Shown here: positions 21,901 through 36,900 of the stretch, piece after piece
Layout of the letters: the number at the start of each line of letters is the position of its first letter
Numbering within the stretch: position 1 is the stretch's first letter
From: Leuctra nigra
Lineage: Eukaryota; Arthropoda; Insecta; Plecoptera; Leuctridae
Reading direction: 5' to 3'
Length of the DNA: 64,000 bases
NCBI GenBank assembly: GCA_934045905.1
Contig: OW203766.1
Location: 16,238,309 to 16,302,308 of the forward strand
Position numbers and translations under genes: made by a program
Notes under the pieces: model-generated
The model's database searches: none
What the model saw: only the letters and a program-made list of their open reading frames with translations
Told to the model about the DNA's origin: nothing

Positions 21901-24900
21901 ATACGTACAAATACATACAAGATCAGGGCTTCCAGTTCAGAGGTATTTCAATAACATTTCTCTATTTTAGATGGAGAATGATGGCATTTGTATTTTGTTT
22001 AGTTTGATGTTACCTAGAAAGAAATTGAAAGTGAATGGCTCTGGCAATGATCATCAAACCTAATTGTGGAAGCCCTGTTGTAAGCATTCTCTTATATCAA
22101 CATTATACTATGTACAAATATCTATCTATATGGGAATATAGCTATCGAGATTCAATAATTATTGTATTGGAGAATCAAATTCTACGCTACGAAGATCAAG
22201 AGTCAAATCTAAGCATGTTGGCAACAACATGGTTTGATTGGCCGATGCAATCGACGCAGTGTTGAAGTGCATTCTAAAATAAAATCAAGGTACGACGAAT
22301 GTGTTAATACATACATGCGTGGTGTAGGAGAAAATATCTCTAACATACGTGTTACTGTCGTGGTTTACAGTGTGTGGTCGTGTTGAATTCAATCATTGTG
22401 TGTGATTCATTGTGTAATAGTTTAGGTCTCGGCTTCATCCAGTATGAGGGTCAGTTTTTTATGATTCAGTTTCGTATATAGTTAATTTAAAACAATGTTT
22501 AAGTGTGAACGATATTTCGTGTAAAATCTCAAGACTTTTCGGACGAAATTGTTTATTCACAGCTCATGACTGGAAGAAGTTTCTGATTGACCAAGTGGTG
22601 CTTTCACTCGCAAGTGCGGTATATTTTACTTAGCCAAACCATTTCTGTCACAACTGTGAAGGTCAAGAAAGCCACATCCTGTTGATTTGTCATCTTTGTG
22701 AAACAGCGACAAAAGCACACCGATGACAATGATGTAGTGTTGTGTGTGTGTGTACTGAATACTGTTACTAGATATCGACTATTAACGGGAAACTAACTAG
22801 GTAGTTATCGAGTATAATTATGTCTATTAGCAAAGAACCAGCAAGCTGCAGATTATGACAAGTAGAGTTGCAGTTCAATAGTGGACTCAAATGAATCATA
22901 TGTTTAAAGTAGAGAAACGAAACGAAAAAATGCAGTAAATTAAAATTATATTTATATAAATATTTTAATTAACCAGTTTGAATTTACAATATAAAAACAT
23001 TCTTTTGTCAACTAAGGAACGAATTATTTTATTTTTAGTTTATTTTTAATTTATTTAGGCACGGGTTCACAATATATATCTCAATGTTATCGGCAAGATA
23101 AATCAGTGTTCCCTTACGAATAGCCAATGAGACATACTGATATTATCCTGACAATCACCATGATACAGCACACAACATATTGTAAGCCCGTCCTTCAACG
23201 TAATTAAAGCATTCCTCTGCGACTGGCAACTCTAGTGTCAAATCTTGATTCAAAACAACTGAGCTTTACACCAGCATTCTTGTCAAGACGCAATACTTGT
23301 GGCAGGTTTGAGAATGAGCCGGAAGGGTAATATGTGTTGTATAGATTGATTGAATGAATGTATAGTGTGACTTACTGGTCTGTATCTTCATTTACAAACA
23401 TCTGCTGACCCCAAATGGACAACATAGGGTCTACAATGCCTTGTTTGCTTGTCTGAAAACTGTCCAAGGAAAGAGAGAAAGATTTGCAGGGTTGGTTAGA
23501 AGTTGTTACGTACAATTAAAAGTAAACAGTTTGTTAGTTATAAAGGCATGACTTTGCTTGGTTGGCTAGGCAAAGCAATGCAGGGTTATTGTGGTGGTGA
23601 TAAAAAGAGATAGAATGGTTTTATGCCATGCATGTGATAATGTTATTTTAACAGTAGTTTTATAAAATACTGCGATAAATAAAAATGGGAAGAAAATCAG
23701 CAGGGGGTAAACAAGATGATTAGATTGGCGGTTTCATATATATAAGTCGTTTATTGGACGTATCACTTGGGTGCTATGCAAGGGGCTATGCGTGTTAAAA
23801 TACATCAGGGAAATGCAGAATAGAGGTTTTAATTCCTTTTAAAATGAAAATTACCTGTAGACGTTGAGTGAACTGTGAAGCTGAGGACTACAAGTAAAAA
23901 TAACTCTATCTATCAATCTATCAGGTATTTAAATTAATTACACAAAATATATAAAAAGTGAATGAAGGACAAAGCCGACGAGGTGCGCAACTTCCCCCAT
24001 CGCTTGCAGCTGCACCCAGGTAAACGCCACAGGCAAGATTCGAGTAGTTATCGGACGGATTAGAGGGTGTGCGGTTTATGCATCGACGCACCTGAGGTCG
24101 GCGAGCGGAAGGAAGTCAGTGTTGATGAGGGGACGTAAGCTCGGCAATGTGTAGGCAGTGATGTGACCGCTGGAGATGTAGCAAACCAGGCAAACACTCT
24201 CTGAAAACACAGCAAGGACACTCGAGATAAAACACATTCAATATTTTCATTGTCACTGTTGAAATATAACAAGCATTGAAGAATTGAAAATAATACAAAT
24301 AATAAACATTCTTTGCTATTTGTCTCGGTTAAGATTTTGATTAGGTATTCCATTATGGAAGAATTTTAAACGAGATAACTTTTTAATTGTGAAATCAAAA
24401 ATACTATAGTTTGAATTAAAGTGTATTGCCCCAGACTAAGCAGTTTGCTAGTTACTATACTATAACAGCTATAAAGTTGGTACTAAATATAGCTGTAAGC
24501 AATTATTTACCAACAAATATTATAAAATTAGAACTGAAATTGGCACCATTTTGGTAATTACTAAATTTAGAAGACAGTAGTATTGAAAAAAGAGTAAACT
24601 TTTTCCAGTCGGAAGAAGAAAGCGTGGTCGTCCTGAGAGAGAATAGGGAGGTAAAGTTTTGATGGCGGCAAAATTCTTGGGTATAGTAAAATGGCAGCCC
24701 ATAAGAAATAACACGTACCTCAACTTCAACTCGACTTAACTGAGAAACCGCAGGTCTGATCTCTAACAAAATGTACCTGTATTCAAATCGAACCTTCCTT
24801 TTCACTTTAAAACACTGTCCAGTACTCCGCATTATTCCTAATTTAAACTATTCGATGTTAAAAACGAAGTAAATTGAGGCTGTTGCCACATCTATCGTGT

Positions 24901-27900
24901 TCACGCGCATCCGGTACACCTGGGCTTCGTTATATCGGCGATGTAGCAACATGGTGTTTTCAGATGTTGCCAGGCGCTAGAAACTAACTCACAGCCCCCG
25001 TTATTGCGGCAGGTGGAACGTAGGTAGAAAGGCTGTGCAACAAAAGAATCAAGATGGGGTACTGTTGTGTGCCGGAATGTCAGAATTCTAATTTAAATTC
25101 CGTGTATTTCTTTTATGGTTACCCACTGATGAGAAGACGCGTAAACGTTGGTTGGAAGTGATAAGGTAATTATTTAAACACGTAATATTGAAATATTCTC
25201 TAGGAAATATAACCATATCGGTACATCCTTGTCACGCAATAACCCAACTTTTTCGTAGCACAGCCATATTGAAATTTTAATACCGCCACTTCTTCAAAAA
25301 ACAGGAAACGGAAATAGAACTATACCGGCAACACTGTAGGTTGAGTAGTGATTTGCTTCGTTTTTAACATCAAATAGTTTAAATTAGTTATAATGCAGAG
25401 TCCTGGACAGTGTTTTAAAGTGAAAAGGAAGGTTTGATTCGAATACAGGTGGATTTTGTTAGTGATCAGACCTGCGGTTTCTCAGTTAAGTCGAGTTGAA
25501 GTTGAGGTACGTGTTATTTCTTATGGGCTGCCATTTTACTAAACCCAAGAATTTTGCCGCCATCAAAACTTTACCTCCCTATGGCAAGAAGAGGTGGTTG
25601 AGGCGATGAGGAAGAGAGAGCTGCTGGAGGACCAATGGATCTATAGAGAGGCATGGCAGTTGGGGTGCAAGACACAACAGATGTAAACACTCACTAAAAA
25701 AAAAAAAAAAAAAAATCTACAAAATGCAGGATTTATTAATATAATTTATACCTAATGATATATTTTTCATGGAACTTTCCACCAATGAACCAAATTTCCA
25801 TGAACAGATTGTGTCATTGTACTGCATTTATTTACATCCACTTGACATATCCAGCGTTACTTCTAACACTACAGGACACGAGACGGCTGAATACCTTTGA
25901 ACGATATGACCTCGACCTTGACAACAAAGTCTGTGTCGGCCAGCTGCTGGCGGTAGACGCAGTTGTGCGACGGCAGAGCGACGACTCGAGCCTGCTTCTC
26001 AGACGCCAACACGACAAACTGGCGGTCACTGAATTGGTCTGCGTTGCTTCCGCCACTCAACGTAGGCGAGTTGGATTTCGTCGGCGTTTCTGAACGAGTA
26101 AACACACAATGAAGTGAGCTTGTACACATTTCATTGAGACATCTATATAAAATCAAGAGTTAAAAATATCAGCATATCATATATTATATTTTAAGTAATG
26201 ATGAGAATGATCATGCAATATCACTTCAAGCCCATGGTATTTTGTGTCTAGTATAAGAAAAATGTAAATACTTTTACAAACTAAAATGTAAATACATATA
26301 TACAAAATAGATTACGTATAACAATACAAAATGAATGTGTATGTTCTATCAGCTACACACAATAATTACCAGTGGTTAATTTGTAAAATAATAAGTGAGT
26401 GGACAGGAAACATAGTTAGGGAAACATATTTGCTTACGAAAACAATGGGGGGTTTGGGGGAGGGTCCCCCAACAATGCGGGCCCAGGGCACATAGCTCCG
26501 GAAAATTTTTGAATTTCAGGGCCAAATTTGGTGCCTTTCTAAGCGATTAGAACACAATTTTAAGCCAATTTTTACTTTTATTCAAAATAAGTGGGCATAC
26601 GGTGTCCACCCTGAAAAAAGAGAGGGGACGCGTCCGCCCTCGTCTGCCCCCAAATTACCGTATTAACTCGTGTATAAGACGCAATTATATGTCAATATTT
26701 TGATTCTGAAAACAGCCCTGCGTCTTATACACGCATACCAAGCTTTTTTCCCAGTAAATCCAAGGTGGATGTTTGTCAACAGAGATGTGGTAGACTGCCA
26801 CATGTTGTCTATCTCTGCCTTTCCCTCTCACTCTGTCTGGACTACTCATACTGTGTCTAGACACAACACTATTAACATATTACATTTGTGCAACAAAATG
26901 TTTTCCCTTGCATTTAGATCAGGAGACAAAATATATGTTTACGTCTGAAAAACATTGCTCTGACAGGTATAAAATAGACTAAACACTGTTGAATGGCGAT
27001 CTTAAGGGGAAGGAAGAGCCTCTGAATGAGGACCTCGGCTGGAAAGCAGTTATCGTCCCGTCTCGTTGAAGATAGACTAGATGTTAAAGCGACAAAGTTG
27101 TGGAGAATGAATTGCAGATTATGCAGCGTTGACCACTTATTAGAAATTTTTAATCACCTTAAAGTTATAAGTAGTTATATGTTGCGTAATTATTGAGTAA
27201 ATAAAACTAATAATTTTAAAAATTGGTTCAACGACGCTTAAACTAGATTTAATTTCAAGCAACTTTGCTCTTGAAACTTTTTTTCTAACTTGATCAGTAG
27301 AGGCACAATTTGCTTTCTCACACCATCAATGTTATGAGTTTTGCATAAAACCAGGGGCACTGAAACCGACTAAAGTTGCAAGTAAACATTCTGGGAGTTC
27401 CAGTAACGGTGTGGAAGGGGATGATGGGAGGGTCCTAAGAGACAGCATGGAAATATAAATAGTGCACTGATAGCGAGAGTTTGTATGTCAACAATAATCA
27501 TCAGTTTCCCCGGCATTTACACAATCAACGACGACTGGAGACAGACGGACCTCAGAGTTGTCTAAATCAGCGGTCGCCAACCGGTGGTCCGCGGACCACT
27601 GGTGGTCCGCGAGAAAATTTTGGTGGTCCGCAGAGAAAATTGGAAGTTTACTTTTAAGTTTCCATGCAATTTATTTAATTTAGAAAAATGGCACAACACA
27701 AATGTATTGAATTCGGACATGTTTCAATACGTAATAATGCCTTTACAAAGTATCTACCTACCAACTATACGTATTCACTAGCTCTATAATGAAAATAATA
27801 TCAGTTTCCGAGTATTTTTCCAATACCTATAAGAGTTATTTTAAACGCTTTTTCTGGAAAAAAAAGTTGGCTGAAATAGCGTAGAAACGCGCCAAATGAC

Positions 27901-30900
27901 TTCCTGAAAACCAAAAATTTCCGGGGCTAAGCGCCCCGGACCCGCTTGGTGCTGGGGGGCCCTCCCCCCAGACCCCCCATTGTCTCCCTCACCAATCGTA
28001 TTTCCCGTCATACGTATTTTACGCGCCTGAGTGGTCCCCGAGATATAAAATTGTCATATAAGTGGTCCGCGAGGTCCAAAAGGTTGGCGACCGCTGGTCT
28101 AAATCATCTTACCTAATTTATAAAAATCTATCTATCATAAAGTGTATACCGTCTAAAATGTTGGAAATGGCCTAAAATTAAATTTTCATTGTAAGTTGAT
28201 AAAATGTAAGTGAAAATTTTCAGAAACATAGAATGTTGATATTCAAAACAGCCATGTACAAATCTTCCCAACAATTTAATTTATCATAAGAAAATTCGCT
28301 GTTGTATTAATAAAGACTTCACTTAATATTATTTTTTATGCTATTTTTTAAATTTTAATTTGAATATTTATGTTTTTTTGAAGATATAAATATATTTTTG
28401 CTAATTGAATAACTGTTGAAATCGGCAACACATTTCTAAGCATCCATAATAATTCACTGTAAATAGTAGCATCTCGGGCTATCTATTATTCTTGCGTCAA
28501 TCTCGGCAAGGTTATGTCACGATGTGTATTTATTCTCATTGTGACAACAATGTCGAACAGTTTTCCCGTCTACAATTGCTAGTGCAGAATAATAGATGAA
28601 TTTCGACGCTCGCTAAGAGCACATCAATGTGTGTCTCTACTGTATGCACTATTTTATTATTTATAACTGAAAACTGTATGTTATAAAGGTAAAGAAATAT
28701 TTTTGGTTGCAATGTGTATCATAGCAACTGAATGATAATTATACATTGTACGTGTTATTTCACACGTTAATCCCGAACACAGGTTTAGGTCACCGATAGC
28801 AATGATTTGTCAGACAAACGGCGAATAATTATTTAATTGTTGTATTGACCGTTATCATTGTAATGAGTAAACTCCAACCATTCCATTTAAAAAAAAATAA
28901 TTCGATGTAGGTGTCAAAGGTTTCAAAATATAACATATAAAGCGTGTGACTTTTTGTTGATTTTTTCTACTAGTTTTGAGCAATGAAATAATATATGATA
29001 TTATTTCAAAATTTCCTAATTCATTGATTTATAAATTTCACAACATACCACTTATATAGTCCGGAGAAAAGGCTGGAAATATTCATGTGTATTTTTATTA
29101 CTTTATTTCATTATTTTTCGTATTTTCTACTCTCATCTTACAAGAAGTAGACAGTGTCTACATTCTACTACAAGAACCACATGCACAAAAACTAAAATGA
29201 TTTTCTTGCTCTGATTGCGATAATATTATTCTCTTAGTAAAGAACCCAGAGAGAAATGAGACTACCTATACCTTTCCTTAAACAAATTTTTCCAATGGCA
29301 TTATACTCTCAGGTGGTGAAATAAGATCAGTGTCATATATCGCCGTTATAATGGTTAAAAATCAATAAAAGGATTTGCAATCTTTGAATCTATTAGATAA
29401 GTGTTGAACACTTTATTGCGTGTGATTATTCTTGATCCTCGATGATTTTGTTCGTGTTGTGAAAGTGATGCCAATGATGTCATTTGAGTTGGTAACCAGT
29501 CTGGACCCAGCGATCATAACAACAATACTCGGGGTATCCGATCTCACTTCTGTTTACATTTTTTGCATGGGAACTAAAGTCGGAAGAAAACATTCATATC
29601 AAACATTGTTCCCAGCTAGACCAATCACAGTAATGACAACAAATTCGTCGCCAAATCTGATCCCGCCTTATTTACCTTTAAAAACCCCGCCTACAATTGC
29701 AATTAGGGCTGATTCTCTAGGAGCAGTCAGCCGGTCCTTCCCCTTAATGGAAGGGGTGGAGGGGAGTTGGGTTTGTTTTGGAATGCAGAGGAGAGGCAGG
29801 TGCGTGCTTGTTAGAGCAAACAACAGCTGCTGGGAAGAGACTCCCCCTCCCCCTTTCTCAGAAGCAGGACATTAATGTTTGTTTACAACAAGTTGGCAGT
29901 GATTTTCATTCAAATAGCTCAGTTAGCTGGAAAACCAACATTTAGATGGATATCATGTATACAAACACATTTACATTTACTGCGTCTTATACACGCATGT
30001 TAAGTGTTTTCTTAAAATAGACTTCTCAAAACAAGGGTGCGTCTTATACACGAGTGCGTCTTATACACGAGTTAATACACAACAATGACATGTAGAAAAG
30101 TAACGTAGTAACTTACTGATTCTGTCTTTCGCCTCCTTGCTCTCGTCTCTCCAAGGCTCGTACGAATATGGAATAAGCGCTCCGTTGCAGTCCAGGAACG
30201 ACATAGTCAATATGGAACCTTTCAGTCGGAATATCGTACCTGAAGGACACAACAAACAATCACATCGCTGTTGCAGACTCTTGGAACATCCTTACACAAT
30301 GAAAATCGATTTCTGGTAAATTTGATCTTATTAAACATTTCCAATCAGGGTATGCATTTGGATTAGGAAGCTATTTTCATATTTTATGAGCATTTGAACT
30401 AATTTTCCGTATATTGCCTAATCACATCCCGGGCCTTTTGCCTAATCCACCTCTTTTTCCAAGCACACATTGGATCTAACAATAGTTTGGTGACTGGATC
30501 CTTATGATACTCATTAATTTCTAAATTTAGTCAGGAGAGTTATCCTAAATTTCCAGGTCGTCTCGTTTCACTTGATACGGGCTCACTGCACACTGGATAT
30601 CTTTAACATGGTAGTGATGCCATGTCAATTCCCACAAATAAGTGATACGTGATGGAGCCACTTCTGGCAAGATGGCTACTATCAGGTCCCCATATTAATG
30701 TGTTTGGTTTTACATTTCGTGTTTCCATAAAGCAGTGAAAAAACAAAATACAAATGAAATTGATGTTTAGCTGTAAATTTACTTTCTTGGCCATAACAAA
30801 CAACTATATCAAATATCAAATATTTGTATTTATATTTATGCAAATGCGCCCTTGATAGCCGCCATTTACCTAGTACCACAAAATCCACCAGAGGTCAGTT

Positions 30901-33900
30901 GTGTTCCTTATTTTCTCCAATTGATACGAGATGACTCGACAAGGATATTTAGAATAACCCCCCAGAGGTACGAGTATGGCAATTTATAACTTGTAGGTAC
31001 ATACATTCTTACATCTTATTCAACACTTGACGATACCCATACATGTATTATGTACTTGTCCACGGGATGATAATAAAATACAATACAATACAATACAATG
31101 ACTTGGCCAGTGGTACTGATTCATGACCGAGCTCCCTCACCGCATGGAGAAGCGATGACCGGTTGCGACATGCGGCTCTCGCCTGACGGCGGCACGTTGA
31201 CCATGATCGTGAGTACCGAGCCCAGACTGGTACCGACCCAGAGCGTGGGGAACAAGCTGGGATCTGCAACCAATCAAACCCCTTAAAGTACAAACAACAC
31301 AATACTCATTATAAGTTGACAATTATTGGGTGTGGTATCGTATTTCCCTGATTTTTAAAGAAATTTTGTGCAACTTGTTGGTGGATGTGTATAAAAGCCA
31401 GGCTAGCCAAACAAGGGCCAAGGCCAATAACAGTTTCTGACAGATTAACTAAATGTTGGTTTAAATTCGCAGGACACTACCAGTCAGATACTTCAAAATG
31501 ATTCAAACAGTTGAGTCCATCCTCGAAGATTTGTTAATCTGCCTAATCTTTCAATTACTAGTACATTATTTAAGCACAACTATGTATGACTATTATGAAT
31601 AACTTAAGAAGAAATAGGTAAACGGTGAAGAGGTGAAGCAGCTGAAGAGAAGAGATGGATGTATGGAAGATCAACGACTCGATTGTTGAATACAGACCAA
31701 TTGTGTACCTATTTTATGTGCTCAATAAATTACATTATTATTATTATTACTTTAGCTACCATCAGTCGCACTAGGCAGCGACCATCGATTGCTGGTGGCA
31801 AAGGTAGAAATAGAGCGACAAAAGAGGACCGTAACGGAAGTCAAAGCACCCAGGATAAAGGTATGGAAGTTGCAACAGAAAGAAGTCAGGGAAGAGTTCA
31901 GAAGAGAGATAGCAGAGAGGGCACCAGAGGGAGCATTAGGTGGAGTGGATGAAGAATGGTGTGCATTTAAAGCAGCTCTAGTGGACATAGCTGAAAAGAC
32001 CTGTGGGAGAGCTGGAGGAAAAAAGAGAAGGAAAGAAACACCATGGTGGAATGAAAGGGTGAGAGAGGCAGTGAGGAGGAAAAAGGAGGCATGGAGAAGG
32101 AAGGAAGAGTCCCATACGGAAGAAAACATCAGGGACTACGGGGAAAGCAAGAGAATTGTAAAGATGATAGTAGAGGAGGAGAAGAAAATATCAATGCAAG
32201 AGTTTGCAAACAGGTTGGAGACAGACTTTGATGGAAATAAGAGACTGCTGTACAGTCTAATCAAGGCGAAACGACATACGGGGGAGACTCAAACCATAAT
32301 GAAGAAGGAGGATGGTGGTTTCACAAACAGACCGGAGGAGATAAAAACAATGTGGAAAGAGTACTTTAAGGAGCTACTTCAGGGAGAGGCAGTACAAAGG
32401 AAAGACAGAGAGACAAACCGAAGAATGGCAGAGGAAAGCGAGGGGGTTGCGGGTGAAATACCAGGACAGATGGAAGTGAAAGAAATGCTAAAGAAGATGA
32501 AGAATGGAAAAGCCCCAGGAATGGACGAAGTCAGTGTCGAGATGCTGAAAGCGTCAGGGCAGAAGGGAATTGAGTGGCTCTGCCGGGTAATTCAAGCAGC
32601 ATGGACCCAGTGTGATGTCCCAGAAGATTGGGGGAAGGGAATACTTATTCCTATCTTTAAGAAAGGGGACAGAAAGCGATGCTGCAACTACAGGGGAGTA
32701 ACTTTGATGTGCCAAACAGCTAAATTGTATGAAAAGATCATCGAAAGGAGGGTGGCTGAGAGTATTGAGAGTAAACTAAGAGAAGAACAATACGGTTTTA
32801 GAAGAGGACGGTCAACGATTGACCTCATCTTTGCAGTGAGACAAATCATGGAAGACCGATGGGAGAAAGGGAACGGGATGAGAATGATATTTCTGGACCT
32901 GGTAAAGGCGTACGACAGAATGCCAAGAGAAGAAGTGTGGCGGTGCCTAGAGAAGAAGGGTGTGGACAGTGGAGTGATACAAAGAATTCAAAGTATGTAT
33001 AAGAAGAACAGTAGTTGCGTGCAGACGGGAGTGGGAAAAACGGACTGGTTCGAAGTGAGGGAGGGACTGAAGCAAGGGAGTGTATTGTCACCAACATTAT
33101 TTACAGTAGTAATGGATGAGATGCTGAGAGAGGTTGAGCCGGAGGACCAAGAGGACACCCGCACACTCATATATGCAGACGACGTTCTTGTGTGGGCAGA
33201 GACCGAGGAAGAGTTGCAAGAGAAACTCAACAGGTGGGAAGAAGTGACAGCAAAATATGGACTAGAAATCAGTAGAGAAAAAAGCGAAACCATGGTTATG
33301 GAAAGGCAACAGAAGACACGGTGCCGGATGCAGATGCGAGGAGAGGAACTTACAGAAAAAGACGAGTTTAAATATCTAGGCAGTGTATTGGCAAAGGATG
33401 GAAAGGTGGACAGGGAGATCGAGAGGAGGGTGAGAGCAGCAGAAGTGTTTTACCAGAGTGTAAGGAAGCTACTATGGAATGAAGATGTACCACAGAGGTG
33501 TAAGATATTACTGTACAAAACCTACTTTGTACCAATCTTAATATATGCAGCAGTAACTTGGCCAATGGGAGGGAAAGAAGAAATGAAGATGCAGGCTGCA
33601 GAAATGAAGTTCCTGAGAAGTGTGGCAGGAGTGACGAAGATGGACAAGGTGAGGAGTGCAAAGATTAGAAAAGACCTAGAAGTGGAATCTCTTAGATTTA
33701 AACTTGGAAAAGAGAGGCTAAGATGGTACGGACATATGAAGAGGATGGGAAAAGAGAGGATACCATGTAGAGAGGCAGAGCGTGCAGCCATGGGTGGCAG
33801 AAGAAAGGCAGGAAGACCTAGAACTAAATGGATCAACGGAATAGAGGCAGCTGCAGAAGAAAGAGGAGAGTGTTGGGGAGTAATTACAACAGAGAAGTGG

Positions 33901-36900
33901 TGGGAAGACAGAGAGAGATGGAGGGAGCTGGTGGAAAGAGAGGAGGCTGAAGAACTGGAAGAAGAGATTGAAGAAGTGTGGAGTGTCGGACTTGGCAAGT
34001 CGGCTCTGAGAACACAAGTGCCCTAGAACATTGGTGGGATCATCTCACCCCCTGACCCGACAATAGTTGGAAGCAGGGTCGCGATATTTATTTATTACTT
34101 TAGACAATTATGTACTATAGTCATTCATTGGTTAATGTCAGTCCGTATTAAAATTATGTCATGTGCACATCTAGGTATACCTAATTTTTATAGCACACAT
34201 TCGAAAAAATCAAACTGTAAAATATACATACATACATGAAACTAGAGGTCGGATTCAGGTAATGTTTTGTACTCGGGTACCCGCTTTAATTACCCGGGTA
34301 TTTTTTTTTTATTTTTTTTTGATTTTGTAAAATGCTTTGAATTTTTTTGCACTGAGCCTATCGCCCTATCCCTGTCCTTGGGGAGAGATACACAACTTCC
34401 ATACAATGGAAGGTTGAAAACAAGGTATATCTTGCCTGCATCCCCTCCATCAGTCCTCCACCCACCTCCCCATCAATAATCCATCCCTCAACTCACCACC
34501 ATTCTGATGAAATTACAAACAATGAATTTACAAACCAATTATTGGTTGGGATTGTTGAGATTTAGGAAATATGAATAAATATTAAATTCAGTTAACATAA
34601 CTATAAACAATGCGGCTGGTGATTAAGTGGCAGATACCCGAGTACCCGCCATTGTACCCGGGTAATTGCATACCCTAACTGACCTCTACATGAAACTATA
34701 AAATCTGATTGTTTTTTCAAAAAGAATATCCATAATCCCTCCCACAAAATGCGTGAATTTGACTTTTTGTTAAAATGCTGATATGATAATGGCAATCAGT
34801 GTATGCCACTTGTAGAGCTCTCGTCCAGCATTTGAGAGATCCTGGGTCCGAGCCGGCGTTCGACCATTTCACCACAGCAGTAAATGTAATGGAAAGCAAT
34901 CAATTACCTGATTTCTTGGTGTAAGAATCCGCAAACACCAGGCACTGAATAGCTTCGGAACTTATGTTCTCGAGACTTGACATACTGGAACTTCTAGACC
35001 TTGAAAACGAACTGTCAAGTTTATCTGATAAAAAGAGAAAGACAGGATTAGTGATATGTCAGTTCGGTCAAGTTTGAAACAACGAGAGTTTGTGAATCTA
35101 ATCTATCATGCTTCTAAACGAAACTGTACGAAGAATGTGAAAGCTATTTTGGCGTGAGTAAAACCACAAAACCCATGTGAAAACTGACTGAGAGTGATGT
35201 TTGAACTAAATCTAAGTTATCAAAACCCCACGTGAAAGCTAGAACACGTGTAAAAAAAGGAAGATTCTTTCCACGCCTTGAAAATACAAGATACAAGCCA
35301 TATAATTGTACTTACTTAGATTTGGCATTTAAGAGAATATTTTCAACTTTGAAAACTTCCTTGATTTTGAATGATATTTGACAAAAGCGTGCCTTTAAAA
35401 TGTACACATTCCGTAGCTAATGTTGATGGTTACGACACAAGACATGCAGCTAAAGCTAGAGTAACATTGGTAATAAGCAGTAGCGACCACTGGCAACATA
35501 ATCAGCTCACTCAAAAACGTGTCCAGAGAACGGAGAAATAAAAACACTGGACAAAAACGATGGTCGAAAAATTGCCAAATGAAGATACCCCTTGGGACAA
35601 TTTCACAATGTCCCAAACAAAATGCTTAGTTAAAAATATTTTATTTCTGAAGTGATGAAAATGAAGTGATGATTTCGATGTGAAGTAGTGATTAATGTTA
35701 GTTTGAATGGCTCAAGGCCATTATGGTTAGTTGTGCAGAAGAGTTGACTAAGCGTGTTAGACTCATGCAGTGAGTGACACACAACATGCACATGATCAGA
35801 GCAAGCGACACATTTACACAAACACACGTAGAGAAACTAGTAGCTATTTATAAGTAATAAGAAAGTAGAAATGTGAAGGTCAAGGGGCTCAACACAACAA
35901 GAGAAATGCTCGCAGATTATCGGGAGGAGCGATAGGTACTGGAACAATTCGAGACGCCCTTCGACGTCTCCAAAAGTTACCAGCACGTCACACGGCAGAG
36001 CTTTTCAAAGGTGATGTGGCTTTAAACGGGAAATTTTAGAAGCAACCAGGCAAACGATTCATATCAAGTTTCTAGAAGGAATGCCGAATTCTGCAGAGAG
36101 CAAACAATAATATTGTTTTAAGGCATGAATTTAAACCAGTACATTGTGTATATTCATGTACTGCTCCTAATTAATCAGATAGTTTAGAGATCAAGTACAG
36201 CTAGACAGATGCTACGGGAAGTGGTGCGTAGAGGCTACAATTTGACAGACAACCAGTGCCGACAAGTTGCGACAAATAGTCGGAGACCGAACAGAAGTAA
36301 ACACTAAGACGCGTCACAACACAATATATAGTAGTACCAATGTGAAGTTTGGATAGTCAGTCACCATGTTCTACGCTTGCTTCATGCTAAGATACAGAGA
36401 GAAAGTGAGTACCGATGTAGCGACAGGCCGGCTGCATACCAACTTTGTACCAACTTCAAGTTGTACACAGTCGCCAGTCTGTCGATATATCTTAGATTGC
36501 TATGCTTCTAGCAAAGTGTGAAGAGAATTCATGTTGTAGTGTCGAAAAGACTACGTGAAGACGAAATACAGTCTACAGTGATTCAACAAAATACTGTGTG
36601 TATAAATATGTTATGTAGGTATCTAAATTATTTGATTTGATTGTTTTGTGGTCTATACTGCTTCTACGTTGCTACCTGTGAAATGAATTTCCATGAACTT
36701 GGCTCGTGTATACGATGGCTGAGGAGCGTCAGAAATGAATGGCAATGAGATTGAATGACACATGCAAAATCGAGGTTAGGTAAAGAGGCGTTGGAGGAAG
36801 GCCTTGCAATGCAATAAAGCGCATACATTGTCGAAACAGTCTTCGTTCGCGTTCCCAAGCCATCGTGATGTCAGCTTAAAGTCCAGTTACCAAAGGTTCC

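Noticed and set aside
29432..29875. 147-codon transposase gene of the 3.4-kb element
   Set aside because: No catalytic or zinc-finger motif seen; kept only as an open frame inside the element.
33522..33998. Ser/Leu-rich minus-strand ORF opposite the reverse transcriptase
   Set aside because: Complement of a purine-rich coding strand; no independent support.
34795..34870. tRNA-derived SINE with B-box-like GGGTCCGAGCC
   Set aside because: B box imperfect, no convincing A box and no tail; too weak to annotate.
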